Part shown: positions 44,814-55,469 of the stretch, one piece after another
Layout of the letters: every line of letters begins with the position of its first letter
How positions within the stretch are numbered: position 1 is the first letter of the stretch
Source: Aedes albopictus
Taxonomy: Eukaryota > Arthropoda > Insecta > Diptera > Culicidae
Direction of reading: 5' to 3'
NCBI RefSeq assembly: GCF_035046485.1
Contig: NC_085137.1
Location: forward strand, 348,306,505 to 348,370,504
DNA length: 64,000 bases
Program-made: the position numbers and the translations under genes
Notes under the pieces: model-generated
Told to the model about the DNA's origin: nothing
Databases searched by the model: none
What the model saw: only the letters and a program-made list of their open reading frames with translations

Positions 44814-45067
44814 GTTTCAACGTCGACAGTATTGGCATAGCGTTCATCGGTACGTTCACCGACGTGGAACCATCGTTGGTGCAGCTCAGCGCAGCCGAGC
44901 AACTCATCGCTATGGGATTCGAGCAGAACAAGTTGTCCAAAACCTATCGTTTGTACGGTCACAGACAGCTGGCACCGTTTGAAAGTCCCGGACGAATGCT
45001 GTTCAAAATCATCCAGAAGTGGCCCCATTGGTCCAGTGAGTTGGGATCGAACCATTGGCAGGAATGA
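44814..45067 (+). CDS. PGRP-LC: PGRP-LC-like cassette C, last exon
   Basis: After TTCGCAG it reads GFNVDSIGIAFIGTFTDVEP, then YRLYGHRQLAPFESPGRMLF, then HWSSELGSNHWQE, with stop TGA at 45065. The YGHR His is kept, unlike cassettes A and B, but the Cys is Ser, so catalysis is still not expected. The predicted isoform is about 421 aa. AATAAA at 45265 marks the probable gene end. Confidence 0.88.
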
Positions 45068-45264
45068 GATGAATCGCCTATATAGGACGGCGCAGAAAGC
45101 CAAACAATTTGCAACCACCACCGAAGAATGCAATCACCGAGGGGGTTGTATTATGTATTCATGTCGAATAATGAGCTCAAATATGTTTGTGTACATAATT
45201 AGGTAGATTTTAAAATCGTTATAATTTTTTAGATATATCTGGCAAAGATCTGTGATTTTGGTCG

Positions 45265-45270
45265 AATAAA
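45265..45270 (+). terminator. Poly(A) signal after cassette C
   Basis: AATAAA lies about 200 nt after the cassette C stop ('GGTCGAATAAAATTTC'), the likely 3' end of the locus. Confidence 0.55.
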
Positions 45271-45391
45271 ATTTCAACGTAATTCAGTCAATGATTATGT
45301 AGGTTATCTTTTATTCAAAGACGTCATTTTATGGGTAGGGTAGGTAATAGGTATTCAAGTCATCACAATTAGGACCAACATAACCAACAAA

Positions 45392-45500
45392 AGCCCGCCA
45401 CAATACTCGGTTTGTTGCTACTGCTCTCCATCATCGGTCCAGTCCAATGTTCGGCAGATCACTCTCTATCGTGCACTCTTCACTCCACGCCTTCTTGTGG
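45392..45500 (-). pseudogene. RTE1-family 3' fragment
   Basis: GCCACAATACTCGGTTTGTT, 'GCTCTCCATCATCGGTCCAG' and CTCCACGCCTTCTTGTG match the 3' coding end of RTE1 (27782-27900) with indels. This is an old 5'-truncated copy that abuts the second 12-bp minisatellite. Confidence 0.8.
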
Positions 45501-45509
45501 TGTGACATT

Positions 45510-47655
45510 CCTCCCGGAGTTCCTTGAGAATTTCTCAAGGAGCTCCTCAGGAGCACATAAACAAATTTATCGGCAAATCTTCCCGGAGTTGCTCATGAAA
45601 CTCCGCGAGTTCCTCGGGAATTCAACCAAGAGTTCTCCGGGAAATCCTCCAGGACTTCCTCAAGAATTCCTCCCGGATTTTTTCGGGAATTCTTCCAAGA
45701 TTTTCTCTGGAATTCTTCTAGCAGCTCTGGATTTTTTCCAGGAGTTTTTCGAGTATTTCTCCAGGAAATCCTCCTCCAGGAGTTCCTCGTGAATTCCTCC
45801 AGAAGTTTCTTGGGAATTCATCCAGGAGTTCCTTGCGAAATCTTCCAGAAGTTCCTTGGAAATTCCTTCAGGAGTATCTCGGTAATCCTCCAGGAGTTCA
45901 ACGAGAATTCCTCCATAAGTTCTTCGTAAATTCCTCCAGGAGTTCCACCTTGAGACTTTCCTGGGGTACTCTTGGAGGAATTCCCGTGGAACTGCTGGAG
46001 GAATTCCCGAAGAACTCCTTGAAGAATACAAAAGGAATTCCTGGAGGAATTCACGAGGAACTTCTGAGAAATTCCTGAGGAACTTCTGAAGGAATTGCCG
46101 GGAAGCACCTGGGAGAATTTCCGATGAACACCCATAGAAAATCTTGAGGAACTCGTGGAGGTATTCCCGAGGAATCCCCGGAAGAATTCGCAGGAAACTC
46201 CTGGGGGAATCTCAGAAGAACTCCTGGACGAATTTTCGAGGAGTTCCTGAAGAAATTCCCCAGGAACTCCCGGAGGAATTTTTGAAGAACTACAAGAGAA
46301 AATCTCGATGAACTCATGGAGGACTTTCAGATAAACTCCTGGAGATTATCTAAGAACTCCTGGAGGAAATTCCTGAGTATCTCCTAAAGCAATTCCTGGA
46401 GGAGTTTTCGAGAAATTCTTGGAAAAATTCTTTAAAACTCCTGGAGGAATTCCCGAGGAAATACTGGAAGGATTCTTGAGAAAATACTTGAAGGATTCTT
46501 GAGAAAATACTTGAAGGATGCTTGAGAAAATCCTGGAAGAATTTCCGAGGATTTCCAGGAGGAATTCCCGGGGTACACCCGGAGAATTTCATGAAAAACT
46601 CGTTTATGTACTCCTGAGGATCATCTGAAGAAATTCCCAAGAAACTCTTGGAGGAATGTCTCATGAAGTCCTCGAGGAATTTTCGAAAAACTCCTGGAGG
46701 AATTCCCGAAGAAGTACTAGACAAATTTTTAAGGAAATCCTGGAAGAATTCTCGAGGAACTTCTAGAATAATTTTTGAGGAAGTCTCGAGAATATCTTGG
46801 AGTAATTCCCAAAAGACTACTGGAGGTATTTCCGGGGAACTTCTGGTTGACTTCCTGAGAAACTCCTGGAGGAACTCTCTAGGAACTCTGCAGGAATTCT
46901 TGAGGAATTTTTGGACGAATCTTTGAGGAACTGGAGAACTGGGGGGATTCCCGAGGACCTAGGTCTGGAAGAATTCCTCCTTCTGGAAGAATTCCTGAGA
47001 CCTTCTGAACAAATTCGTAAGGAGCTGTTGGGGAGTTCCTTGAAATTTTTTGAGGAACTTCTGAGTGGATTTTTGAGCATTTTTCGAGGAACTCTTTGAA
47101 GAGTTTTCGTTATTAACACCTAGTGAAATTCCCGTGGAACCCCTTGAGGAATTTCTGAGCAACTCGTGAGGAATTGCCGAAAATTTTTGGATGAATTTGT
47201 GTGGATTCTTGATAAAGCCCTGGTAGAATTTCCGAGAAACTCTTGGAGGTATTCTCGGGGAGCTTCTGGATGAATTTCTGAGGAAAACCAAGAAGAATTC
47301 CCGAGAAATTCCTGGAGGAATTTCAAAGCTCCTAACTCCTAAAAGAATTTCTAAAGAACTCCTGGAGAAATCTCCGAGGAACTCCTGGAGGGATTCTTGA
47401 AGTTTTCCTTAAGGGAATCTCGAGAATTTTCTGGAGGCATTGCCGAGGAACTCCTGGGAGAGTTCCCGTGGAATTCCTGGAGAAATTTTCGAAGAACTTC
47501 TGGACGAAATCTTGAGGAACTTATTGAGAGATTTCCAAGGAACACTTAAAGGAATTTCCCAGGGACTTTTTGATGAATTCGTAATGAACATCTTTAAAAT
47601 CGAGGAGAATTCATGGAGGAATCCCCGAAAGAATTCTCTGAAAAGTCCTAGGAGA
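45510..47655. repeat. Second 12-bp minisatellite, with internal strand switch
   Basis: From about 45510 to 45955 the + strand carries the reverse form (CAGGAGTTCCTCGGGAATTC-like). After about 45960 it carries the forward form (GGAACTCCTGGAGGAATTCC). Units of 12 bp and their 30-bp combinations are the same family as at 2000-4760, with an extra GAGGAACTC variant. Open frames in all registers are not genes. Confidence 0.85.
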
Positions 47656-47838
47656 AATCCTTAAAAATCGTCAACAGCCCATTTCTCAGCAGAATTTGAC
47701 CAAATTTTGAATACAAACTCGCACAACACTCTAGTTTTGAAAATATACGGGATCAAAATTTTCTTGGACTTCTGGACGGAGTAAGGCCGGTGGCTACATT
47801 TACGGTTGTTGTTTTCAAATGACATTAAACACGAGATA

Positions 47839-48762
47839 CAGGGGATGGCCAAAATGTTTGGGATAGGTAACTTTTTTTTTCTCTCACAAAAAAGTTCAAC
47901 AAGCTATAACTTTTCATAGAGCGCATCAAAAAATCTCAAATTTTGACTGCTTGTCAACCTATTATGTGTGCATCATTGGTACAAATTTGGGCTCGATTGA
48001 TTAATATTTCGCAAAGTTAGAACCGTTCGCGTAAAACACTATTTTTCAGACAACTCATTTTTGAGGTGTCATATCTCGGAAACCAGCGAACCGAATTGAA
48101 TGAAATTTTGAACGTACACTAACAATATGTAAATGCTTCACAAACTATTAAAACATAGGTACTTTTTAAACGTTGAAAAAAGTTATCATGGATTGACACT
48201 TTTTGGATTTTCCTCGAAAAAATGTATTTTTTTTACGTCAATGTCAATATATTTTAGTGTTGATATCCAAAGATTTTCCATTTCTGTTCTCAAGTTATCT
48301 CTAATCAGATATATTAGAGCCTATTAAGATTGAAGGAAGAACACATTTAGTAATTTTTGGGTGGTATTGTAAATTTGACTTATTTTCCTCTATATGGGTA
48401 AAAATTTCAATCCGGTATAACTTAATTCGCCGTGAGAAAATATAACATTTCATAACGTCGTATTGAGTTTCAATATATTGTTGATAAACGTTAGAAAAAT
48501 CATTCAATTCGGTTCACTGGTTTCCGAAATATGACAGTTCAAAAATTAGTTGTCTAAATAATAGTGTTTTACCCGAACGGTTCTAACTTCGCGAAAAAAT
48601 AATCAATCGAGCCCAAATTTGTACCAATGATGCAAATATAATAGGTTGACAAACAGTCAAAATTTGAGAATTTTTGATGCACTCTATGAAAAGTTACAGC
48701 ATGTTGAATTTTTTTGTGGGAGAAAAAAAGTTGCCTATCCCAAACATTCTGGCCATCCCCTG
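47839..48762. mobile_element. 924-bp foldback MITE, TA duplication
   Basis: CAGGGGATGGCCAAAATGTT at the left is inverted at the right (ATTCTGGCCATCCCCTG). TA flanks at 47837-47838 and 48763-48764. Inverted words run deep, for example CAAATTTGGGCTCGATTGAT versus ATCAATCGAGCCCAAATTTG, so the whole element is one long hairpin. Words such as TTCAACAAGCTATAACTTTT resemble part of 13790-14060, suggesting a related family there. Confidence 0.88.
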
Positions 48763-48784
48763 TATGATTCCCTTATTGACCCCA

Positions 48785-50425
48785 TAGGACACACGAAAGT
48801 TTTACGAGAAGCTGAACCGCTCGCGCAGAGGCTTTGTGACACAAGCCGACATGTGCCGAGATAATCACGGAAATATTCTCACGAGCGAGCGTGAGGTGGT
48901 CGAGAGGTGGCGGCAGCATTACGATGAGCACCTCAATGGCGACGTTGCAAGTACCGAAGGTGGCGTGGTAACAGATCTAGGAGTATGTGCACAGGACGAA
49001 AGACTTCCGGCCCCTGACCTCCAAGAGATTGAGGAGGAGGTTGGCCGGTTGAAAACAACAAAGCCGCTGGAGCAGATCAAATACCAAGCGAGCTTCTAAA
49101 ATACGGTGGAGAAGCACTGGTGAGAGCACTACACTGGGTCATTACCAAGATTTGGGAGGAGGAATGGATGGAAGGTATCATGTGTCCCATCTACAAAAAG
49201 GGCGACAAGTTGGATTGCGGGAACTACCGCGCGAGCACACTACTGAGCGCTGCCTACAAGCTCTCTCAAATTTTATGCCGCCGTCTATCACCGATTGCAA
49301 GAGAGTTCGTGGGGCAATATCAGGCTGGATTTATGGGGTGAACGCGCTACAACGGACCAGATGTTGACCATCCGCCAGGTGTTGCAGAAATGCCGCGAAT
49401 ACAACGTGCCCACGCATCACTTGTTCATCGATTTCAAATCGGCGTATGATACAATCGATCGAGAACAGCTATGGTAGATTATGCACGAATACGGATTCCC
49501 GGATAAACTGATACGATTGATCAAGGCGACGATGGATCGAGTGATGTGCGTAGTTCGAGTATCAGGGACACTCTCGAGTCCCTTCGAATCTCGCAGAAGG
49601 TTACGTCAAGGTGATGGTCTTTCGTGCTTGCAGTTCAACATTGCGTTAGAGGGTGTAATAAGGAGAGCGGGGATAAACACGAGTGGAACGATTTTCACGA
49701 AGTCCGTTCAGCTGCTTGGTTTCGCTGATGATATTGATATTATTGCTCGTAGATTTGAGACGATGACGGAAACGTACATCCGATTTTCTATCGACGGTGA
49801 TGAAATCGATGCGGTTGAAGAATTCGTGTACTTGGGCTCACTGGTGACCGCCGACAACGACACCAGCAGAGAAATTCAGAGGCGCATTGTGGCACGAAAT
49901 CGTGCTTACTTTGGGCTCCGCAGAACTCTACGATCGAATAAAGTTCGCCGTAACACGAAGTTAACTATCTACAAAATGCTGATTAGACCGGTCGTCCTCT
50001 ATGGGCACGAAACAAGGACCCTACGTGCAGAGGACCAACGCGCCCTTGGAATTTTCGAACGGAATGTGTTGCGTACCATCTACGGCGGAGTGCAGATGGA
50101 AGACGGGACTTGGAGAAGGTAAATGAACCACGAGCTGCATCAGCTGCTGAGAGAACCAATCATCGTCCATACCGCGAAAATCGGGAATTTACGATGAGCG
50201 GGTCACGTCATCAGGATGTCAGATAGCAACCCGACTAAAATGGTTCTCGAGAGTCATCCGACCGGTACAAGAAGACGTGGTACGCAGCGAGCTAGGAGGG
50301 TCGACCAAGTGGAGGACGATCTGCTGACCCTACGCAGAGTGCGGAACTGGAGACAAACAGCCATGGACCGAGTGGAATGGAGACGGCTGCTATGTACAGC
50401 AGAGGCCACCCCGGCCTTAGCCTGA
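48785..50425 (+). pseudogene. RTE2 element copy with frame breaks
   Basis: It reads FYEKLNRSRRGFVTQADMCR-like residues (start about 48795), EVVERWRQHYDEHLNG, EEWMEGIMCPIYKKGDKLDC, then GERATTDQMLTIRQVLQKCR after a frameshift near 49337. A TAG at about 49475 replaces a Trp-Gln region codon. LRQGDGLSCLQFNIALEGVI and GFADDIDIIARRFE follow. A deletion then removes the VSKTKYMM region (about 35 residues) before IDGDEIDAVEEFVYLGSL. A TAA at 50120 breaks the C-terminus, which ends AEATPALA. Confidence 0.87.
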
Positions 50426-50530
50426 TCGATGGGATGATGATGGGCGAAATGTCAACGTACTGCAGACAGTTTGGAAGATCTTATTGAAGTTATGCCTTGA
50501 CATTATAGAACCATAGATTGATTACAATTA

Positions 50531-50725
50531 GAGCTATTTGCACGCGGAAAACAATGGTTAGCTCCAGATACAAAAACTTCACCGAACACCTGCTCGGGAT
50601 GGCCTGGTTGAAGTCAGGGCTTGAGTTCATTGAGCTGTAGATGACCTGTACTGTCACATTTACTAACTGTTCGATGTAGTATTGGTTTCTGGAGCTAACC
50701 GTTGTTTTCCGCGTGAAAATAGCTC
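50531..50725. mobile_element. 195-bp MITE, TA duplication
   Basis: GAGCTATTTGCACGCGGAAA and TTTTCCGCGTGAAAATAGCTC are inverted ends, flanked by TA at 50529-50530 and 50726-50727. It interrupts a repeat whose uninterrupted relative lies inverted near 62830-62895 (ACCATAGATNGAATACAAT, then AGACCATTCCCGTC). Confidence 0.75.
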
Positions 50726-50969
50726 TAATAGACCATTCCCGTCAAAAATTTTTATGTGCTCTACGGCTTTCCGACAAATTATTGAGCAAACTTTCCCAAA
50801 GAACCCATATGTTTTGAAGCCTCTAACTATTGAAAAACAACGAAAAACCTGCGAAGTAGCGCTTTAGCCCTACCGTCTCCTATTTATTATTTCACCCCAA
50901 GTTCCGCCAAACCCCTTTCTCCTCTATGGTTCGACCGCAGCGATGTGGTGAGTTTCTGATCTGCGAACT

Positions 50970-51301
50970 GTCAGTGGTTTCTTGTTTGTTTTGTTTTGCT
51001 TGCCAAGTAAATCGTAAAGTAAAGTGCAAATCGTGCAAAATATTGGTTCGGATGAGGGTTCGGTTAATTTTTAATCCCAGCAGTGCTAACGAATCGGTAG
51101 CTAACACGTCCTGCACCAGGATCCTAATTCCGCCGATTCCTCAACGCGACACAATCAGCCATTAACGATGACAACGAACTTCTGGGCGATAAAAGTGTGC
51201 TGCAGCTGCTGTCTCGTAGCTGGTGGATGGAATGTTGAATCTAAAAGCCGGAACCAGCCTCGGTACACCGACTGTGTACATCACCGCAAGGATTGATTAG
51301 G
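50970..51301 (+). promoter_or_regulatory. Candidate noncoding first exon of a downstream gene
   Basis: It starts at an initiator-like TGTCAGTGGTTTC, is moderately GC-rich, has no long frame, and ends at a strong donor TTAGG|GTAAGT (GT at 51302). The style matches a 5'UTR exon. No confident downstream coding exon was found in the window. The small signal-peptide exon at 63144 could be one, but this is unsupported. Confidence 0.3.
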
Positions 51302-51309
51302 GTAAGTTT

Positions 51310-51720
51310 AGTGTCCATTCTAGTAATGCAACTGTGAATGCATCACATCAGGCTAGCCGCGACAAGGTCGGTGAAGTGTTGCAATGTTGCTGCACCGACA
51401 TTGTGATCGACCAAGGTCAAGTGCTATTATTTTGGTTTGACTTGTTTTTTTATTATTATTATTTTAGATGCAGGCGCAGCTAATTTGGGAGGTGACGCGA
51501 TTCCCAATGAAATGTCACGTCGTTGGGTTAGTTTCTGTAGTGCTTGGAACCATGCGATCACTGGTTAGACGGTCACCGTCAGACGGTGTTCAATTCGCCG
51601 TATCCTAGTGCTAGTAAGCAGTATAGTGTCTAAAGTAAGCAAGAAAACAGAAAAGGCTGGGTATGCCAATGGTTGTCATTCTTCTCTTTTGTCCGACTTA
51701 TCAAGAATATTTTCAAATGT
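51310..51720. other. Unassigned spacer
   Basis: Nothing recognised apart from a short TATTATTATTATTTTAG tract ending in an acceptor-like AG near 51468. Confidence 0.4.
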
Positions 51721-51723
51721 ACT

Positions 51724-52030
51724 ACACGCTAAAACCGCTCAGCACCTAAAATGTGTAAGACCTACTCATAAGTGCATAATTTCCAGACTATATAAAAAAT
51801 GTGTAACAGTTACACATTCCTAAAAACAGCTCGTACACTCTTAGATGCGAAATATCGATATTTTTTGTTTATTAAGGTCACTAGTAAACCTAGCTAGATT
51901 GCCGTACAATTTTTTTGCGAATTTCACGATTTTGTGGACGCAGGAGTTGTTTTTGTGAATGTGCAAGTGTTACACATTGTTGGTGTAGTCTGGAAATTAT
52001 GCACTTTAGTGCTGAGCGGTCTTAGCGTGT
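51724..52030. mobile_element. MITE with ACACGCTAA ends
   Basis: ACACGCTAAAACCGCTCAGC at the left and GCTGAGCGGTCTTAGCGTGT at the right are inverted. Inner GTGCATAATTTCCAGACTA and TAGTCTGGAAATTATGCAC and two TGTTACACAT words add to the stem. Confidence 0.8.
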
Positions 52031-52459
52031 ACGGAACTACCTTCCATCTTTCTCCCTTATGATGATGAATAAGCCTGCCCGTAGGATATAATTCAAAATC
52101 ACAATCTCATTCTTAGTCCCCATATATTCTCAATTACTGCGGATTAGTAAGATGAAAAAAATTAATGTGCGATGAAATGCCAAAGCCCAGATTTTGTACT
52201 ATTATTTTTACTGTCCTACTTCTATAGTTTTATCCAAAAATTACTTCACAAATGTCAATAGATTTCAAATAAGCTATGCATGTTTCCGGGATTTCCTCTC
52301 CAAGAGCTCTTGAAAGCCGTTAGTCATTAGGGTATTGGTTCTCTCAATAAGCATGTGACTTCCATGTTCATCCTTATTTTTGTATTTTTTGCTAGAAGTA
52401 GTGCAGGCATGAAAACAAAAAGAACGGAATTGGCGAGATGAATCTACATAGGGTGCGGG

Positions 52460-52935
52460 CACCGGTTTTGGCCAGTCTAAGAGAAATCATTTTTATAAAA
52501 ATAACCAATAATCCTATGAAAACAACCAATATGTCAAATGAAAGGTTTCAATCTATATTTTGAAGGAAAAATGCAGAAATCGAGCCAATACTTGATTTTT
52601 GTATTAAAAGTGGCATTGGCCAAAATAGAAGCACTGCCGCAGTTTTGGCCATATTCTTATGTTTGGTTTCTATTTTGGCCAATCACGTGTATTTCTTATG
52701 GGAGTGGCCAAATTAGAAGCACACTGGCCAAAATAGATATATGGGAGCTGATTTTTTAAGGAAATATATTTTTTTCTTCCAGTTTTTAATCGAAAGGTGT
52801 GGTTTTCACAGCTATAATCATCATATTGTATTAGTATCTATTAGTAAAAAATAAATGTACGCCGATTCAGATTGCAATAGCCTGAATACCGCACTATGGC
52901 CAAAACTCCGGGCTGGCCAAAACTGGTCTTAGCCG
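52460..52935. repeat. Repeat built on TTTTGGCCA words
   Basis: Ends ACCGGTTTTGGCCAGTCTAA and GGCCAAAACTGGTCTTAG are roughly inverted. Inside, GGCCAAAATAGAAGCAC occurs about three times. Likely a MITE with internal tandem copies. Confidence 0.5.
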
Positions 52936-53248
52936 AGTCGAAAGACATCAGCAAAGAAAAAAAAGAAAAAAAAAAAGGAACGGAATCAATCGGTGCCGTA
53001 ATCGTTAATTTACGAATAGGATGAATTTGGGAACGTGAGATTACTTTTACTTACTTTTACTCAAATTTTGATATAATGAGGTTCCCAAATCTAACATTAC
53101 AGCTGATTGGAATTGAGGAAATCCTTTAATGAAGCCTTCAACTAAGAAAAGGTTTCAGGAACTATTTAGAGTATACAAGTGTTAAGTCTTCTGATTAGGT
53201 AGCTTTTCAACAGCTAAAATATTATAGGTTAAAATGTTATTGTTTATA

Positions 53249-53508
53249 ATTCTGGAGCTCGATTTGAATAGGTCGTATGTGATTTTGTCGATTAAAAATT
53301 CGATCAGTTGGATTCGCTTATTATAGCGAAAACCGTTGAAATTGAGCAAAGTTTATACATACAGCAGAATCCTCACAAAACAGGCTTTCTGTTCCATCAT
53401 TAAAAGTTTGCAAAATATCTGCCATATTGCTACAATGACTAAAATAAACTGATCGAATTTTATATCGACAAAAGCACATACGACCTATTCAAATCGAGCT
53501 CCAGAATT
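53249..53508. mobile_element. Foldback MITE, 260 bp
   Basis: AATTCTGGAGCTCGATTTGA and TCAAATCGAGCTCCAGAATT are exact inverted ends. GGTCGTATGTG / CACATACGACC and CGATCAGTT / AACTGATCG extend the stem. Confidence 0.85.
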
Positions 53509-53509
53509 A

Positions 53510-54125
53510 AACAAATAAGTTGAACATCCGATTTTTTATCATTTTACAGACACTCCCATCGATCATGGCCATCCTACAAATATTCGATATTAAAATTTCA
53601 TCACTGCAGTTATCACGGAAACTTATACACATATGAACCAATATTTCCTGTTCCACAACAAAAGTGCTACCGGACCAGCTTGATTATCATGAACAGGATC
53701 AAAATTCGCCAGTGTCTTGGTAGTATTGTTAAATTTAGTGTTTTCGTGTTAAGAGCTAATAATAAAAATATCGAGGGTGGGGTGTTTCTGTGGGTGCTGT
53801 GATTTATCCGAAAAACACACTCAAGACTGGAAATTAAGCGCATAAAAATTGGATAAGGTTTGGGTTGTTAACATAATGTATTGAAGTCTCTATTTTATTC
53901 AAATTATTCTAGAGGGTTATTCCTGTTATATTATTAGCTTCCTAGAATATCAAAATAATATTTCAATAAGCCCTTACTTAACCAAACTAAACTAAAACTG
54001 AACTAAAAGGCCTCAACAAGTTATCTTGAGTTGAGAGGCGACGCATAAAAAAAATTGTTTTTCTTGCTCACTTATTCGTAGAATAGCTGGATGGAATGGA
54101 ATAATGTCCATAGACTAATCTGCCA
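53510..54125. other. Unassigned AT-rich spacer
   Basis: No gene or clear repeat was recognised. Confidence 0.4.
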
Positions 54126-54189
54126 ATGATCGCATATCAGTCCCATATTTGCTGGGTTTCCTATTCATATGGGACAGTTATGCGATCAT
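54126..54189. repeat. Imperfect hairpin
   Basis: ATGATCGCATATCAGTCCCA is inverted at the right as TGGGACAGTTATGCGATCAT around a 20-nt loop. It lies just before the first tandem array. Confidence 0.7.
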
Positions 54190-54239
54190 ATGCAGTAATC
54201 CTTTACTTAATAAGTTTTATATATATTGTAACATGATTT

Positions 54240-55130
54240 ACTGTGTTAAATAAGCTCATCATGTCCCCTCAAGAAGCGAGCTGAAAGTATATTCGAACTA
54301 TTATTATTAACTACTCCACATTAAGACTTCCATAACTACCCATGAACTCATTTTAAGGGGTTTTGTTGTTGCTGAATAGGTTCACCATGTCCTCCTAAAT
54401 AACGAGGTGACGCAAACTATTGATAAGAATTACCTACTGCTCATTTAAACTTCTATAACTGCTCCAGAGATCCATAAGTGATACTTCTTTTAAAGAGATT
54501 CTGCTTTGACTGAGCAGGTTCACCATGTCCTCTCAAATAGCAAGGTGACGCAAACTTTGTTCGCTATTGATGATGGCCACTTCTAATTAAGGCTTCCTTT
54601 CACTACCCCAGAAATCCATGAGTCTTCTTTCAAAGAAATTTTGCTGTTGCAGAATTGTTTCACCATGTCTTCCCACGAAGCGAAGTGACGCAAACTATTG
54701 ATATTGACAACTACTCATTAAGACTTCCTTAACAACTTCAAAGATTCATGTGTGATTCTTCATTTAAATAGATTTTGCTATTGTTGAATAGGTTCACTGC
54801 ATATTCCCAAGAAGCGTGGTGACGCGAACATTATTCAAGCTAATGATATTTAGCCACTCACTCATTAGGATTTCCTTCGCTACTTCAGAGATCCTTGAGT
54901 AATTCTTCTTTTAAAGAGAATTTGCTGTTGCGGTATAGGTTCACCTTATCCTCCCAAATAGCGAGGTGGCGCGAAATTTGTTCAAACTATTGATAATGGA
55001 CACTTCTAATTAAGGCTTCCTTAACAACTTCAAAGATCCATGATTCATTTAAATAGATTTTGTTATTACTGAATAGGTTCACAATGTCTTCCCTCGAAGC
55101 GAGGGATTCAAAGTGGCTATCAATAGCGAA
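54240..55130. repeat. Tandem array 1, unit about 140 bp
   Basis: Six or seven diverged units each contain GGTTCACCATGTCCTCCCAA, a GCGAGGTGACGCAAACT word, an ATTGAT...CCACTTCT part, an AAGACTTCCTTA...CTCCAGAGATCCATGAG part, and TTAAAGAGATTTTGCTGTTG. Units are heavily mutated, so the array is old. It shares its core with array 2. Confidence 0.8.
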
Positions 55131-55303
55131 TAGCCACTTCTTATTAAGACTTCCTTAGCTATTCTAGAGATCCATGATTTTTTTAGATTTTTTTTAGAAT
55201 ATCTCTGCTGTTACTGCATAATGACCTAATGAGGTTACAATCATAGTATGAAAACGATCGAGTACTTATTCAATTCCGTTTTGTCTAGACTTCGTTGAAT
55301 ACC

Positions 55304-55402
55304 CAGGCTTATTCTGCGCGGCGTGTAAATCAAATGGGGCGATTTGACTTTTGTCACCTCATTCGACTCGTCTCACCTCACACGCCGCGCAGAATAAGCC
55401 TG
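55304..55402. mobile_element. 99-bp MITE with perfect 22-bp inverted ends
   Basis: CAGGCTTATTCTGCGCGGCG at 55304 is exactly inverted at 55402. The inner part alternates TTGTCACCTC and GTCTCACCTC. It is inserted between the two tandem arrays. Confidence 0.85.
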
Positions 55403-55469
55403 ACCGACAGTACTCAAGAGAGGCTTCAAATTTATTAATTTTATTTTATTCGTTTCCCTTTAATAATTT

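Noticed and set aside
45412..47664. Overlapping frames of 60-126 codons in both directions
   Set aside because: Same 12-bp minisatellite family. The six-frame openness comes from the repeat unit.
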